Positions 52,313-64,000 of a stretch of DNA of 64,000 bases are shown here, piece after piece (the first letter of the stretch is position 1; each line of letters begins with the position of its first letter). Source of the DNA: Lepisosteus oculatus (taxonomy: Eukaryota; Chordata; Actinopteri; Semionotiformes; Lepisosteidae). The position numbers and the translations under genes are program-made. The stretch spans positions 12,705,001 through 12,769,000 of the forward strand of contig NC_090703.1 in the NCBI RefSeq assembly GCF_040954835.1. The letters run 5' to 3'. Below the pieces are notes generated by a model. It saw only the letters and a list, made by a program, of their open reading frames with translations, was not told the origin of the DNA and did no database searches.

Positions 52313-55300
52313 ATGGATGGAGAGTCTTCTCTGGAAAGCTATTTTGACCATTCGATTGCAAATGTAAGTAACTGCGGGTGATCAAGTTTACGTCTAAGCT
52401 TTACTCCAGTGTTTATGTGTAAATTTTGAAATTTTAGGTTTTATATGGGAGTTGTATTGACCGGCTTGTGGGAAGCTGAAATTACGTCCGTGACAATAGA
52501 AAAAGTGTCTACAAAACGTTTCCTGAATCAAGGAACACCAGTATTAGATTTAAATTATTTGAGCAGGCGGTTCTTGTTGGTTATGTGCCCACCAAGAAGA
52601 CTAAAAACAAATTCTATTTTTTTAAGTAACTGACATTCATATTTTGGAGCTTTACTTGATTGTAATATTGTATCGCTTACAATAAAGCCTAGTCGTTTCG
52701 GGAAAGGCAGTGGGAGGTGGTTGTAAAAGAACAGGTCAAGATCGATTTCAGGCTGAAAATTAAAAAGAAGAAAGGTTTTCAACGTGAAATTTCCTTGTTT
52801 TGGAGTTTTGTTGCGCTTGGCCATTATAGTGATATGAATCAGTATAACAGGTTCCTAGCGACCTATCAGCTCTATAAGGCAGCTTTGCGGAGCTTTCCAG
52901 AACTTTGGCTGTGTCTGCTCTGTTCCCAGGACTCTTCTGAGTGCCCCTATACCCCCATGATGGGCTATGAGAGGGACCTAGGCCTGCAGGTGGACCCCCC
53001 ACTCCACAGCTCCTCCTTCCTGTCCTCCGTGGGACACCAGCAGGACAAGGATCTCTCTGAAGATTTCTCTGGGGTTGATCTCAGCTTCCTCCCAGATGAC
53101 CTCACCGCTCAGGATGAGCTGCCCCAAACTCAGGGGATTGAGAACACACAGGACAGTGGATTCTATGAGGGGGGCATGCCGGGTGAGCCTGCCCCTACTG
53201 TAGAGACCAGCCAGGCTCCCCCAGGAGCCTCCCCTTTCTGCCCCCTTCCCATGACCCCGATGACCCCCATGACCCCCATGACGCCGGTGTCTGAAAGTTC
53301 CGGAATAGTCCCACAGCTGCAGTAAGTGTGCCCCATTGTAATTGTGGTGTCATTTCTCGCACTGAGGGAAGCAGAACACCTAGTTACCTAGTCTTTAAAA
53401 TATGAATCATAATGTAAAAAAGGAATATTTTGGATATACGTGAGTTATTATTCCCACAATCTAGACTCCGAACTGGGCTTTCAGCCATACAATTGAAAAA
53501 AGTCACGTTCGCAAACAAGAAATGGTGCTTGATTCACCCCTCCCTCGGAAACATTTGTCTCGCAGTTGCCAGTTTCAATTAACTTCTTCTGTTTTCCGTC
53601 AAGAGGCTAGACACACATGTGTTTATGTGAGTGAAAGGGGCACCAACGCTGTGCTGTTGGTCTTTGTGCGCAGAAACATCGTGTCCACTGTGAACCTGGC
53701 GTGCAGTCTGGACCTGAAGTCCATAGCTCTGCAGGCCCGAAATGCCGAGTACAACCCCAAGGTAACGGGGGTGCCACGCTGCACAGTGCCTGTGGGGTTA
53801 TTTGTGTAACAGCAGCGCTGTGGGGGCATAAACGCTGTGAAGAACAAAATACTTCTAACAGTGTTCGGCGTCTGAGGAAGTTCGTTTTGTCCAGCATTCC
53901 ACTCTGCTTGATATCATTCCTTTGGGACTTTGTAGAACCTTGTCTGGTATTTCATTCAGCTGCCTTCAGCAGTGGATGAGCAGTCTAACACGCTGAGGAG
54001 TAACTGTTTCTAGAGATGCCCGGACAAATACTTTTAAAGCGACGCAGGTCATATTTACTGTGGTTCATGCACTGTCCTCTCTGTACAGCGCTTTGCGGCT
54101 GTGATCATGAGGATTCGGGAGCCCAGGACCACCGCGCTGATCTTCAGCTCGGGAAAGATGGTCTGCACAGGTGCCAAGAGGTGAGGAGACCCTGCACAGC
54201 ACACCTCCTGTCTGAGCACAAGGCCGATTAATGCTGACCTGACATTGACATAGAGGCAGGGCAGATTCTGGGCTTACAAAAGCCTTGATTTTGCAGTGAG
54301 AGAAATATTGGCTTTGACTGGGATACCAGGAATCAATTCTTGTTTGGTAAAACCAGTGTGTTGAAACAGTGTAAGTGAATCTCTCTAAAGAAAAAGCAAA
54401 TTAATAAGGCCTGCAACTTACCTTTGATGATTACTGTTTGAATGACTTGGTGAATGTTTTGCACTAGCAAAGCATTGTTTTGTAGTCTCCTGGGAGGAAG
54501 GAGCTATTTAGTTCTGAAATTAATACAATAATTCCTTGCTTAGAAGATCTAACAAAATTGCTTAAAATGCTTATGTGTTGTTGTGCCATGTGAACATCCT
54601 CAATAGGTAGGAAGCCATTTATAACTATAAAGTTACAGATGGAGACTAGATTGTACTCTATCTGATGCCGGTATATGTAAAAGCTGTTTCCATCTCCCCT
54701 TCCTGGAAGTGAGGAGCAGTCACGATTAGCTGCCCGGAAGTATGCTCGGGTGGTGCAGAAGCTGGGCTTCCCTGCCAAATTCTTGGACTTCAAGATCCAG
54801 AACATGGTGGGCAGCTGTGATGTCTGCTTCCCCATCCGCCTCGAGGGTCTGGTGCTCACTCACCAGCAATTCAGCAGGTATGCAGTGGCGGGTGCTAAAC
54901 CCCACTTCGCCACCAGATGGTGCTACCCACCACAAAGAAATCCTATTCACTTCATGCATTCCAGAAAGGTTACCAAATAGGGTTTTTTTTTGCAACTTTA
55001 TTATTTTTCCATCTTTCCATGCACAAGCCCATCCACAAAAACAAGTTATAAAAAATTCTCAAGCAGTCTAGTGTGCATATACTTGCAGATGTGTCACGTC
55101 AAATTATCTTGTGTACATTTTTACTACAGATGCGAAAATAACATTTATTGCCATTCAATTAAAATATATTGAAACCAACAAAAAAGAACATAGACAGGTG
55201 AGCTAAGTAATACTGCTGTGACCTAAAGGTTTTAACATACTTTAATATTTCTGTTAACTTTTAACATTTAATTTAAGTTTTACATTAATTTGTATACCTT

Positions 55301-56749
55301 TTCATCAAAACTTAGCTACACTAATTTGTCCCTTGATCCTTCTATCTTGTTTATAAGTGGCTACCGTCTTTCAGAGAAATTCTTCGCCTGCAGTCTCAAC
55401 AAAGAGGTAATTCTTTCCATCACAAATTAGAAGAGTAGACTAATAATCAGTAGACTTTTCCTAGCAATGTGGAATCTTGATCCATTCCCTTTTCCCACTG
55501 AATTTGTGGGAGATAAACTGGGACCAGGTTATGTAGGCAGTCACTTTCTCCCTCAGTCTTGTTTAATTCAGAAGCAAAACCCAGTCTCTTTCTTGGATTT
55601 GATCCAAGCTTGTTGTTTCTATGTTAGTACATGGGTCTTGTGTTTCCCTGTTCACACAGTGACTCAAACCACCCACCTAGATTTGTTACCGTGATTCCAG
55701 GAAAGGAGGCCAGGGAAGTCTTTTTTTTAACACTACCATGAATGCACAACAGAAGCAGAAAAAGGCCTTGCTATCACCCTGTTTTTCCAAACCACACCTG
55801 AGTGCAGGAAAGATTTGGCAAAGACGGAGAGGTATTAACTAAGAAAGCACAGTATTGACGTTTGCAGGCTCTTACAGAGCTTGCTGAGCCAAAGATACCT
55901 CTTAAAAGTCTTTCGTAAGATATAACATTTACTATTTTTAAGATATAACATAAGATATAAGATTGACCATTTTTGTGGGGCATTTTTGAGAGACTGTTTT
56001 CCTCCTTGTAGAAACAGTGACAGAGAGAAAGCGAAGCTGTGTGTGTGTTTCAGTGGGCCCTGTATCTGGATGTTCTTTGGCTCTAATCGCAGAATCTTCC
56101 CTCTAACCCCCTGTGTTCCAGCTATGAGCCCGAGCTGTTCCCAGGGCTGATCTATCGCATGGTGAAGCCCCGCATTGTGCTGCTGATCTTCGTCTCGGGG
56201 AAGGTGGTGTTGACGGGTAAGTGCTGTGTGGGGCCATTGCATTGGACTAGATCACCTGGATACCTTATCCCTTCCCTGCGGGGATAATATCAGGGATCAG
56301 AGATCTCCAGATATGAACATATTAAAACATCCATTCCTAGTGACGCAGAAAAACAACAGCATGCATCACAATGGCACTTGAACAAGAACATGCAAAAGTG
56401 CTCTGAATAATTTACTAATTAATTTGTTCCAGTTGATACTGATACCTTCATCAACACTGGCACAGTACCTGTGCTTCATACACATGTATCTTAATATCTG
56501 TTGTAGCTTATCTCTTGTAACTATAAGACATAAATCATACCCATATTCTTGTAAATTCATGGATTACACAAATAAGGGTATTAAGGATACCCTTATTCTT
56601 GTAATTTCGTGACACGGTAATAACAAGGCTCTGATCACTATAAATCCCCAGTTGTGCTCTTTGTTTTCACAGGGGCTAAAGAACGTTCTGAGATCTATGA
56701 AGCTTTTGAAAATATCTACCCCATCCTGAAGGGATTCAAAAAGCAGTGA
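52313..56749 (+). CDS. tbpl2: tbpl2: TATA-box-binding protein-like 2 (TRF3/TBP2)
   Basis: Vertebrate TBP paralogue, the core-promoter factor of oocytes. Seven exons: 52313-52363 ([17 protein letters not shown]), 52930-53321, 53674-53761, 54089-54180, 54710-54877, 56122-56216 and 56673-56749 (TGA). Phases agree throughout; 320 residues. The N-terminal half is acidic and variable, with [17 protein letters not shown] and an [15 protein letters not shown] run (codons at 53,251-53,289) before the core. The C-terminal saddle is nearly identical to TBP: two repeats with [48 protein letters not shown] and [19 protein letters not shown]. The DNA-intercalating phenylalanine pairs are kept (F179/F196 and F270/F287). 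It is assigned to tbpl2 rather than tbp because of the N-terminus (no long Gln tract), the VRF/VCF and AKERSE details, and linkage to atg14. No canonical poly(A) signal was found close to the stop. Confidence 0.94.
53251..53289 (+). repeat. tbpl2: In-frame MTP tripeptide repeat in tbpl2
   Basis: Four ATG-ACN-CCN units in a row (ATGACCCCGATGACCCCCAT and on), encoding four consecutive MTP units followed by V. A shorter MTPMTP motif is conserved in TBP and TBPL2; here it is expanded, probably by replication slippage of a 9-bp unit. Confidence 0.85.
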
Positions 56750-57756
56750 AAGTAATGTCTTTTCTCCTGGATGTACTGCAAGCAGAAATTTTCCAGATGT
56801 ATTTAAATATTTAAATTGAATTTTGTATGTGTATTTTTGAAATAATGTGGAGCAAAGTGTGTATTCTAAGATAATGTAAGAGTACAATGTAAATAATGTA
56901 AACCGATATAAACAAATATGTGGGTATTTGTTTTGGAAGACGTTTTTCTTGTCGTTTGTGCTCTAAGAGGTTTGCAGAATATTAAGGTAATATTCTGTGT
57001 ATTGGTTTTGATTTGGAATTAGAACTGACAGAATTGTTTCATAAATATGAATTGTGCACAGTCAAGTTTTTTTAGTATAGGTTTATGATTAATAGATGCC
57101 AATACGACGTATGTCTCCTTTTAATTTATTGTAATTAATCTGAACATTAGAGATGTTCAGATTGGCCCAGGCACGCGTTTCTGTTAACGTGTGGTCTCAC
57201 AAATTCCTAGAGCAGCTTTCGTGTCTCGCCTGATGGAGAACAAACTGAACCTGTAATTTTGTCTATATGACAAAACTAAAATGGGATTGTTTTCCCTTAA
57301 AAGAACCAATTTATCTGCCAATATATCTGCATAAAAAATGCCACAGCTGAAAGGCATTTTTAAAGAAAGCCAAGCCCGATAGCTTTCTCTTTATTGCATG
57401 TATTTGCACAACGCGGTTTTCTGGCTAATACCCGATCCAACAGCAAAGGTGACGGCCGACAATGAACCCACCACGTGACCCCGAGTTCCGCGCATGCAGT
57501 GCGGCCCTCCTCCCTCTCCACGTGACCGCCGCACAAAAACAAAGATTCGTCACGTGACACGGGGGGGGACCCTGGACTACATCCATTCTTATTTACCTCC
57601 TTTTCGTCCTGCCAAGGTTCGGAATTAGCTATTTAAAGACTCCCACCCCACGTAACACGGATGCGGAGATTGTGATCGCGCTCCCCCGGCGATGAGCAGA
57701 GACGGCTCTCGGGCCAGCGGAGGAGAGGCGGTCTGCGGATGAGCTCCGCCGGTTTC
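56750..57756. other. tbpl2-atg14 intergenic region
   Basis: The first 650 bp are AT-rich 3' untranslated or spacer DNA of tbpl2. From about 57,420 the sequence becomes CpG-rich and should contain the atg14 promoter and 5' untranslated region, including the three CACGTGAC motifs listed separately. Confidence 0.55.
57472..57558. promoter_or_regulatory. atg14: Three CACGTGAC E-box/CLEAR-like motifs before atg14
   Basis: CACGTG occurs at 57,472-57,477, 57,519-57,524 and 57,551-57,556, each followed by AC. The third lies within GTCACGTGAC (57,549-57,558), a perfect match to the palindromic CLEAR element bound by TFEB/TFE3/MITF. All are within 285 bp of the chosen atg14 start codon. CACGTG is also bound by USF, MYC/MAX and CLOCK/BMAL1, so the actual factor is inferred, although an autophagy gene fits TFEB. 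Confidence 0.5.
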
Positions 57757-58035
57757 ATGGCGTCCCCCGTGGATCGCGAAGCCCGTGCGACCGGCCCTGG
57801 CGAGGGGGCAGCGGGGGCATTGCCTGGGGCTCGGCCTCCTCTCCGGCCCCATCCGCCGGCCGCGACGATGGAAGCCGCCTCCCCCGGGCCTCTGATGGTG
57901 GAGTCGGTGGACGATGCGGAGGGGCTGTACGTGGCCGTGGAGCGGTGTCCCCTGTGCAACACTGCCCGCCGCAGGCTCACCTGTGCCCGCTGCATCCAGG
58001 CGGGCGACTTCGTGCACTTTGATGGGAAAAAACCC
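57650..58035. promoter_or_regulatory. atg14: CpG-rich island over atg14 exon 1
   Basis: Dense CG dinucleotides and high GC content across the start codon and first exon, in sharp contrast to the AT-rich flanks. This is typical of a housekeeping promoter. Confidence 0.65.
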
Positions 58036-61000
58036 GAACGGTAAATCCCACATTGCTATTTTTTTTAGACGGAACATCGGTATTTCTGTCACACAGAAGT
58101 CGCAAAGCCGCAGGCTTGCTCGTACATGTCACCCTTTGTCCGGTGGCAGAAAATGATCCTCTTGCTAACAAACTTCGGAATCTGTTTAGTAACGTCGAAG
58201 CGGTTGCTTGTTTCGGATTTTTGTGCTGCAGAGTGCTTTCGGTGATGACCGATTATATGACGAAGTGTCAAAAGGTTCCGATTCGTTTCGAAATCCGTGG
58301 GAGAAGTTTCGAATAGAAAGTTGAAGAGAAAGTTAAACGCGTGTTTTGAGTTGCGTGCGAGTACGTCTTTTTGTTGCTAAATTTGGCAGCCTAGAAGTAC
58401 TGAAGTGTAGGAGCGTATACTCATTTTCGTTTCGACTCTTTTAAACGAAAAGGTCTTTTTAAAATGCAATAAATTATTGCTGACATGTACATGAAACGAT
58501 CAGTTAATCTTAACATACTGGGATTGTTGTAAAGCTCGCCGAAGTGACTAAGCACATTCGAGTGGTGTCGCTGATTTCGACATCCAAGAAATATCCGGTC
58601 GTAACGTGTTGTACATGCTGAAACAGTAGAGCCCAGTGCTGCCTTTATCCCTGTAAAAAGTTCCCGCGGAGTGCTAAACCACAGGTGTGCAGTGCAGCGA
58701 GTTAGCAAAATGGGAACTGGACTGCAACCAATCCATTGCAATGAATAGACAAGTTTTTGCCGCTACTTTCTTACAGGTATTCAGATAAACTAGAGAGACT
58801 GAAACAGCTAAAGAATAAGAAGGAAGAGCTCCAGCAGAGGTATGACCCAAACTCGCTGAAAATGACTAAAATGATTAACAACAGTGTTTCAATATATGTA
58901 TAGCATAAAAATAAATATAAAGCCAAGAGTGATAGAAGTTTCAGTTAAACTTTAAGGTATGTTAGCTAAATAAAATTCAAAAGAAAACCGAACGAGAGGA
59001 GTCTTTGTGCTGATGTATTCTGTCATTTGGCCCTCTTGTGATCCCCTTATCACCGGTTTTCTCTTGTGTCCTTAGACTTATTAAAGCCATGGACAAGAAG
59101 GTTCAAGCTGACCAGCTAGTAAGTTTTCTGATGTTTTTTTTATTTTAAAGCTATACACTTCTAGCAGTTATAATTGGTAGCTTCAGAATTTTGAGTCCTT
59201 ATATTTTTTTGTGTGTAGTAATGTCAGTAAACTACTCTGTATTCCTAGCTATAGTGAGACACATCTACCATACGCTGGCTACCCTGCTGTTTTATTTTTT
59301 CAGAAGTGGAAGATCATGTCTTGTAAAGTGCGAATCGAGCAGCTGAAAGAAGCGATTTGCTGTGGAAACGAAGAGGTGAAAAATGGTAGGTGTCCAGGGA
59401 AGAAGCTTGGTGAGCCACTGGGTCAGTAAGTCCTGTTCTTCTGCTGTCAGCTGATGGTATTTTTCTGCACCAAGTGCTGTTTCATGACATGTTGCACTGG
59501 AAGTATTGCCAAAGCTTTGGTGCTTGTGTTTGAGGGTGTGCTATACCTTGTCCTACGTTTTTGGAGGTTTTATCTTTGGTTTGTTGGTATCAGTGGCTTC
59601 TTAGCACTGGGTCCTTGGATTTGGTTCCTGGGGTGCTATCTGTGTGGAGTTTGCGTGTTCTCCCCAGTCCATGTTGCTTCCTCCCACAGTTCAAGACTTA
59701 CTGGTAGGGTCATTGGCTTCTGGAAAAAAGTAGCCCAGGTGTGTCTGTGTGTCTGCCCTGTGAGGGACTGGTGTCCCAGCCAGGGTGCACCCTGCCTTGT
59801 GCATGTTTCTTGCTAGGATAGGCTCTGGCTCCCCTGTGACCCTGTACTGGATAAAGTAGGCAAGGAAAATGGCTGGATGGTGTCAGTGTGGTTTTATGCT
59901 CCCTCCTCCCTTTGAAAGCTAAGAGCTGTAACTACAGGACTATATTTGTATCAGAGGTGTAAAGACGGAGATACAGGAGGTCTCTCGAGACTGGGACAAC
60001 CCGAGTCCCGGCTGATCTTCCTGGTTCCTTCCTTGGGGGGTGCAAGCATGTGTTGGTTTGCGTGTCCCCTCAGGCACAGAGCAGCTGCTGCGGGCCCAGG
60101 AGGACAGCCAGCGCCTGTGCCGGCGAGCCCACCGGCACCAGGACAAGAAGGAGAAGATCGAGAGGCACAACCGCCGCCTCGGGGAGCTGCTGGAGAAACG
60201 GGGGAAGGAGCTGCTGGCCCGGCTGGGGCAGCTGGCGGGGTTTCGCTGCGGCCACATCCTGGAGCTGACTGCGCACATCTTCCCCATGCAGGAGGAGAAG
60301 CAGGGCGCGAGGTCAGCACCTACGAGGGCTCGCTCCGAAGAGCGAGACTTACACAGACCTGTTCTTGTCATACTTCCGCCTGCTAAGACGAGCTCCAAGC
60401 ATGTGGCTTGTTCTTTGTTTGATCTTCTTTCTCCTCTTGGGAGTCGCCTTAATCATTGTGAAGGGGGAGGACTGCAACACTATTTCATAGAGGGGTTAGG
60501 GAGAATCGGCATTGATGAGTGCATTTCAAAACGCAGTAACAGTAAAATGAACACGGTAACATGTTTAACCTCCAATTTACATTACAAAATAGACCAGACT
60601 TCCAGGTATGCACAGCACCGTGTTCAGAATGAGGCAACAAAACTTCTGGGGACATGTTGCAGCCCTATGACTTTGTAAACAAGCAGGTTTGTCAATACAC
60701 GTCTTTTAATCCAATAGAAATTTTACTTTCCATTTTGAGACTGTTTTGCAGACTGATACTACTTGTTAACTCTGCATGCAGACGCATTGGAACAGTTCTG
60801 CGGTGAACTGTCTGCTGCACAACCTGTATTTTTCCGCTCAATATATTGCATTACATTAGTCACTGTGGAGACTAGTGAGCAGGAAGGGCCGCATCTTGTC
60901 GAAATTTGTAGGAACTCGAATGAGAGTTTGTGACAATATGGCGACATAGAAGACTTTCATGAAGTTTACAGTTTTGTACTTAATTCGAAACTTATCATTT

Positions 61001-63476
61001 TTTCTATAACGTCAGTTTATTTTTTAACTGATCTAAGAAATTGGGGCTGGAGTTCCCCTTTTGACAGAAATGGTAAGGTTATTGTGGTGTAGAAGAATAT
61101 TTGATAGTATCAATGCACAAATTGTAACATTTTATACAATGTTTTATTTTGATTATATGCACTATTAATGCACGGTAACAGTATTGCCAGACAGCTTGAT
61201 GCTTTCTCTTGCTTTTACATTTATGGGTTTTATTCTGTCCTTGCCCATTTAGTAATTAGAATATTAGTGTTGGGTAAGAAATGTGATTAGTATAACATTT
61301 ATTGTTTATGCCTAGTGTAGGAGATCATGCAAATCTTATTTCCACCCTGCTTCATAATATCTTTAAACATAACTGGCCTAAAAAAGAAGTGCTGGAAGAG
61401 TCTATGTGTTATAACATATATTTGGCAATGTATGGTGTCAAACTATTCAAAAACATCAAAAAAGTACCTAATCTCAACAGTTACAAGCAACTGTAATGTA
61501 TTGGAGACTTTCACACAGTATTTTAATGGGAATTTAGTGTTGCTTATACAAGTTTCTCATTGTTGAAAACAATCTGTTTTCACCCAGTCCTATGTTACAA
61601 TACCTAGGGGTCTTTAGAGTGCTTGGTCTTGCATGTGTGAATGTGGCACACGTTTGTTTTTAAACTTGGAATCACTAATTAATTATCGCTTTTTTTAATT
61701 ATCCCCACCTAATTTGGAATGGCTGTGTATTTTTCTTGTCTCGAATGTGATCAGCGTGACCACATGGGAGAATGATGAAATGAAGACAATGACTACTGCA
61801 TTGTGAAAAACAACTGTCTGCCGTGAGCCTTTAAACATGTCTGTGGCAGCACAGCCCCATACTGGGGGCTGATTCAGTGTAGTTTCTCTCCCTGACAGCA
61901 ACATATACCTGCCAGTGGTCAGGAGGCCACAGGGGTCAAAGTATTGTTGAGATCTGACAGATCGCTGTCTGAATAATTCCTCCCTGACCCCTTAATTAAG
62001 CACTCCCACTTGGGGGACTTCTGATCACAGTTTGGCTAGTGACGTGACCCGGGGTCAGAACTGGGATCATAGACAGCCTGCACTTGGGCAAGGACCTGTA
62101 CCAGATGCCATAGTCTAGAGCTTCTTAAAATGTGACATTTTAATGTGTTAATTGGAATACATTTAATCCTGAGGATATTTTAGGTGCTATGGCTGTACAG
62201 TGTATCATCTTTGTGATTATAATTAATATCTGAAAAGCTGAGTGCGTGGGATTCCCAAAGTCAAGTTGGATCTTTGCACATTTTCAGTTTCTGTAGCTCT
62301 GCTGAGAAGGAGAGGAGAAAACTGGGGACGTATAGTAATGTTTTACTAGCTAAAGGGCCTACATTTCTTGACAGGGTTTTTTTTCTGCTGATGCCAGTTA
62401 GCTTCCTCAATACAATCCCTGGTAAGCAGGTTTCTGATTTTATTTGTATAGGCTTAGTTGATGTGAAAAAGTGCTTAAACAACTGGGGGGTAATGCAGGG
62501 CATACAGGATAAGCAACAGCGTGAGATAAAATAACAGAGGACTCGCTGTGTCTTTTATTTAACCCTCTCGGGAGGGGAATTTCCAGCAGCTGCTCGTGTA
62601 CTTTAAGAGGCGTCCCGTTGTGGTGAGATGTCGGTGAAACCTGAACGCCAAGCTCACTGCGCTCTGCCCCTACCCTCAGGGACCCTGCTGACGTGGTGGC
62701 CGAGTGGGACCTGGCGCTGACCTCCAGCACGGTCAGCGAGCTGGCTGAGGCCCGTCGCACGACCTACTTGTCCGGGCGCTGGGTCTGGGACGACCAGAAT
62801 GGGGAGACGAGCATCAGCATCACCGGGCCCTGGATCACCTTGCCCAGCAACGGGGACTACTCTGCGTATTATAACTGGGTAGAGGAGAAGAGAGCCACCC
62901 AGGGACCTGGTACCTTGTTCAGCCTGTTCACACGCCTCCCTCTAGCTCAGCGATTCCCAATCCTGGTCCGGGTGACCCACACGTCTGGTGTTTTTTTTAC
63001 TTTCTCAGTTACACAATCGGACCCTTCACCGACTTAATAATCAGATTAATCTAAACTCTTCATTACCGGCTCTTAAACCTGCTGGAGCTTCAGCTGTTGG
63101 ATTTTGTAAGTGAAATAAAATCCCAGACATGCGCATGAAGCAACTTCTTGGATCCATTAAGGCTTCAAATGCCTAATTACGTTGGGATGAAATGAAAACC
63201 AGCAGGTGTGTGGGCCTCCAGGGCAAGTATTGGGAACCCACTGAAGGGGTTGATAAGGGACAGAGGCCAGAAAATAGTGTTACTTGTGACGTCCACCGGC
63301 AAAATATCTGCTCGGCAGAGAAGCGTTGAATCAAAGTACGGTTCTCTTGTCTCTCCAGAGACCGATCACATCAACCCTGCCCACACCATCAGTGCTGCTC
63401 TTTGCTATGCAACTCAGCTGGTCAACATCCTGTCGCACATTCTGGATGTCAACCTTCCCAAGAAACTCTGCAACAG
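57757..63476 (+). CDS. atg14: atg14: autophagy-related 14 (Barkor/Atg14L), 3' partial
   Basis: Subunit that directs the VPS34-VPS15-Beclin 1 lipid kinase to ER sites of autophagosome formation. Exons in the window are 57757-58040, 58777-58839, 59076-59118, 59304-59385, 60074-60311, 62680-62909 and 63359-63476; all GT-AG with matching phases, 352 complete codons. Exon 1 carries [18 protein letters not shown] and the cysteine pairs C64/C67 and C76/C79 of the zinc-binding-like N-terminal motif. Exons 2-5 encode charged coiled coils that bind Beclin 1 ([35 protein letters not shown]). Exons 6-7 carry the conserved [44 protein letters not shown] and [20 protein letters not shown]. The start at 57757 (MASP) matches the mammalian start; an in-frame ATG at 57739 would add six residues. 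The N-terminus is about 20 residues longer than human. The membrane-curvature-sensing BATS end lies beyond the window. Confidence 0.95.
59590..59880 (+). repeat. tRNA-derived SINE in atg14 intron 4
   Basis: A CAGTGGCTTCTTAGCACTG (A-box-like) and a GGATTTGGTTCCTGG (B-box-like) head precede a body with TGTGTGGAGTTTGCGTGTTC, TCCTCCCACAGT, GTGTCTGCCCTGTGAGGGAC, GCACCCTGCCTTGTGC, GGATAGGCTCTGGCTCCCC and GACCCTGTACTGGATAAAG. This order is familiar from a tRNA-type SINE widespread in fishes. It is diverged and probably old. It inflates spurious open frames in this intron. Confidence 0.75.
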
Positions 63477-64000
63477 GTGAGAGCCCTCGTCTTCCTCTGC
63501 CTTTCCCATCTGTCAACAGGCCGCGTGACCCAGCCTGAAGCCTCTTGAGCAAGAGTGCGCTGGACCTCAGCTTCTGCGTTCCCCGAGGACGCAGTGCTTA
63601 AGAAAGGACCGATGTTAGAACTGCCTCCAGCTGAGGATTTAGAAGGAATAGACGGAAAAGCCTGTTACAGGGGGAGTGATGGAAATTAAAATCTGTTCTC
63701 AATCAGTAGTGGTGTTTGTTAAACCGTGTAATGAAGTAAAGCAGACATATTGTCGCAGCTCATAAAATGATCAGCAATAACAATTACAGTCATACTTTTT
63801 GGGCTCCCAGCTTTTTACTGTAGCATCAAACACTTCACATTTGTTTCTTTCTTAATATAATGCAGGTGTGAAGAACACAGACCCACACAGTGTAGTTTGA
63901 AAATAAATAGGAGCACATGCCAATGAAGAATTGGAAATGAATACCCTTTTTTCTCAAAACCCAGCTGTCACACAGCACTGTTTTCTTGAATGTTTTTTAT
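63477..64000 (+). other. Start of an atg14 intron; no further exon seen
   Basis: AG-GTGAGA at 63,475-63,482 begins an intron. No match to the following conserved atg14 block (mammalian SEFCGENL region) was found before the window ends. Confidence 0.6.

Noticed and set aside
55340..55410. Possible extra tbpl2 exon between 54,877 and 56,122 (GCAG then CTCAACAAAG, GTAATT)
   Set aside because: The exons on either side join in phase at the conserved [11 protein letters not shown], leaving no room for an insert, and TBP-family proteins have none here.
57625..58092. 155-codon minus-strand frame over atg14 exon 1
   Set aside because: Shadow of a CpG-rich coding exon; the plus strand encodes the conserved Atg14 cysteine motif.
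59454..59816. 120-codon plus-strand frame with a hydrophobic start between atg14 exons
   Set aside because: It lies largely within a tRNA-derived SINE, whose sequence explains the frame.

Overview
The window is vertebrate nuclear DNA, almost certainly from a ray-finned fish. The genes are split into short exons by GT-AG introns, the proteins match known vertebrate families along their length, and the interspersed repeats (tRNA-derived SINEs and a Rex/CR1-type LINE) are fish-like. I cannot name the species; a non-teleost or early-branching ray-finned fish is possible but unproven. Exon boundaries were worked out by hand from splice signals, unbroken reading frame and similarity to remembered vertebrate homologues.

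Four protein-coding genes are present. (1) mapkbp1 (WD40-repeat JNK-binding protein), plus strand, 14,706-42,452: 29 exons and about 1,553 codons with the stop in the window; the first exons (roughly the first 80-90 residues) were not found. (2) jmjd7 (JmjC lysyl hydroxylase), minus strand, 51,499 down to 46,942: eight exons, a complete 318-residue protein. (3) tbpl2 (TBP-related TRF3), plus strand, 52,313-56,749: seven exons, complete, 320 residues. (4) atg14 (autophagy-specific subunit of the class III PI3-kinase complex), plus strand, 57,757 to beyond the window: seven exons and 352 codons seen, C-terminal part missing.

Layout: 1-14,705 has no recognised gene and carries a SINE fossil and a truncated LINE. 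Mapkbp1 and jmjd7 face each other tail to tail across 4.5 kb. Jmjd7 and tbpl2 are divergent, 813 bp apart between start codons, with a CTCF-like motif between them. Tbpl2 and atg14 are in tandem about 1 kb apart, as in other vertebrates, with three CACGTGAC motifs in front of atg14. The genes are unrelated in function (MAPK scaffolding, translation-factor hydroxylation, oocyte transcription, autophagy); this is ordinary euchromatin, not an operon-like system.

The most interesting structures are a repeat family with inverted ends, one copy of which has a 14-bp target-site duplication and a hammerhead-ribozyme-like motif (suggesting a Penelope-like origin); an 18-nt microexon and two GC-AG introns in mapkbp1; an in-frame alternative donor near the mapkbp1 3' end; and the E-box/CLEAR-like cluster at atg14.
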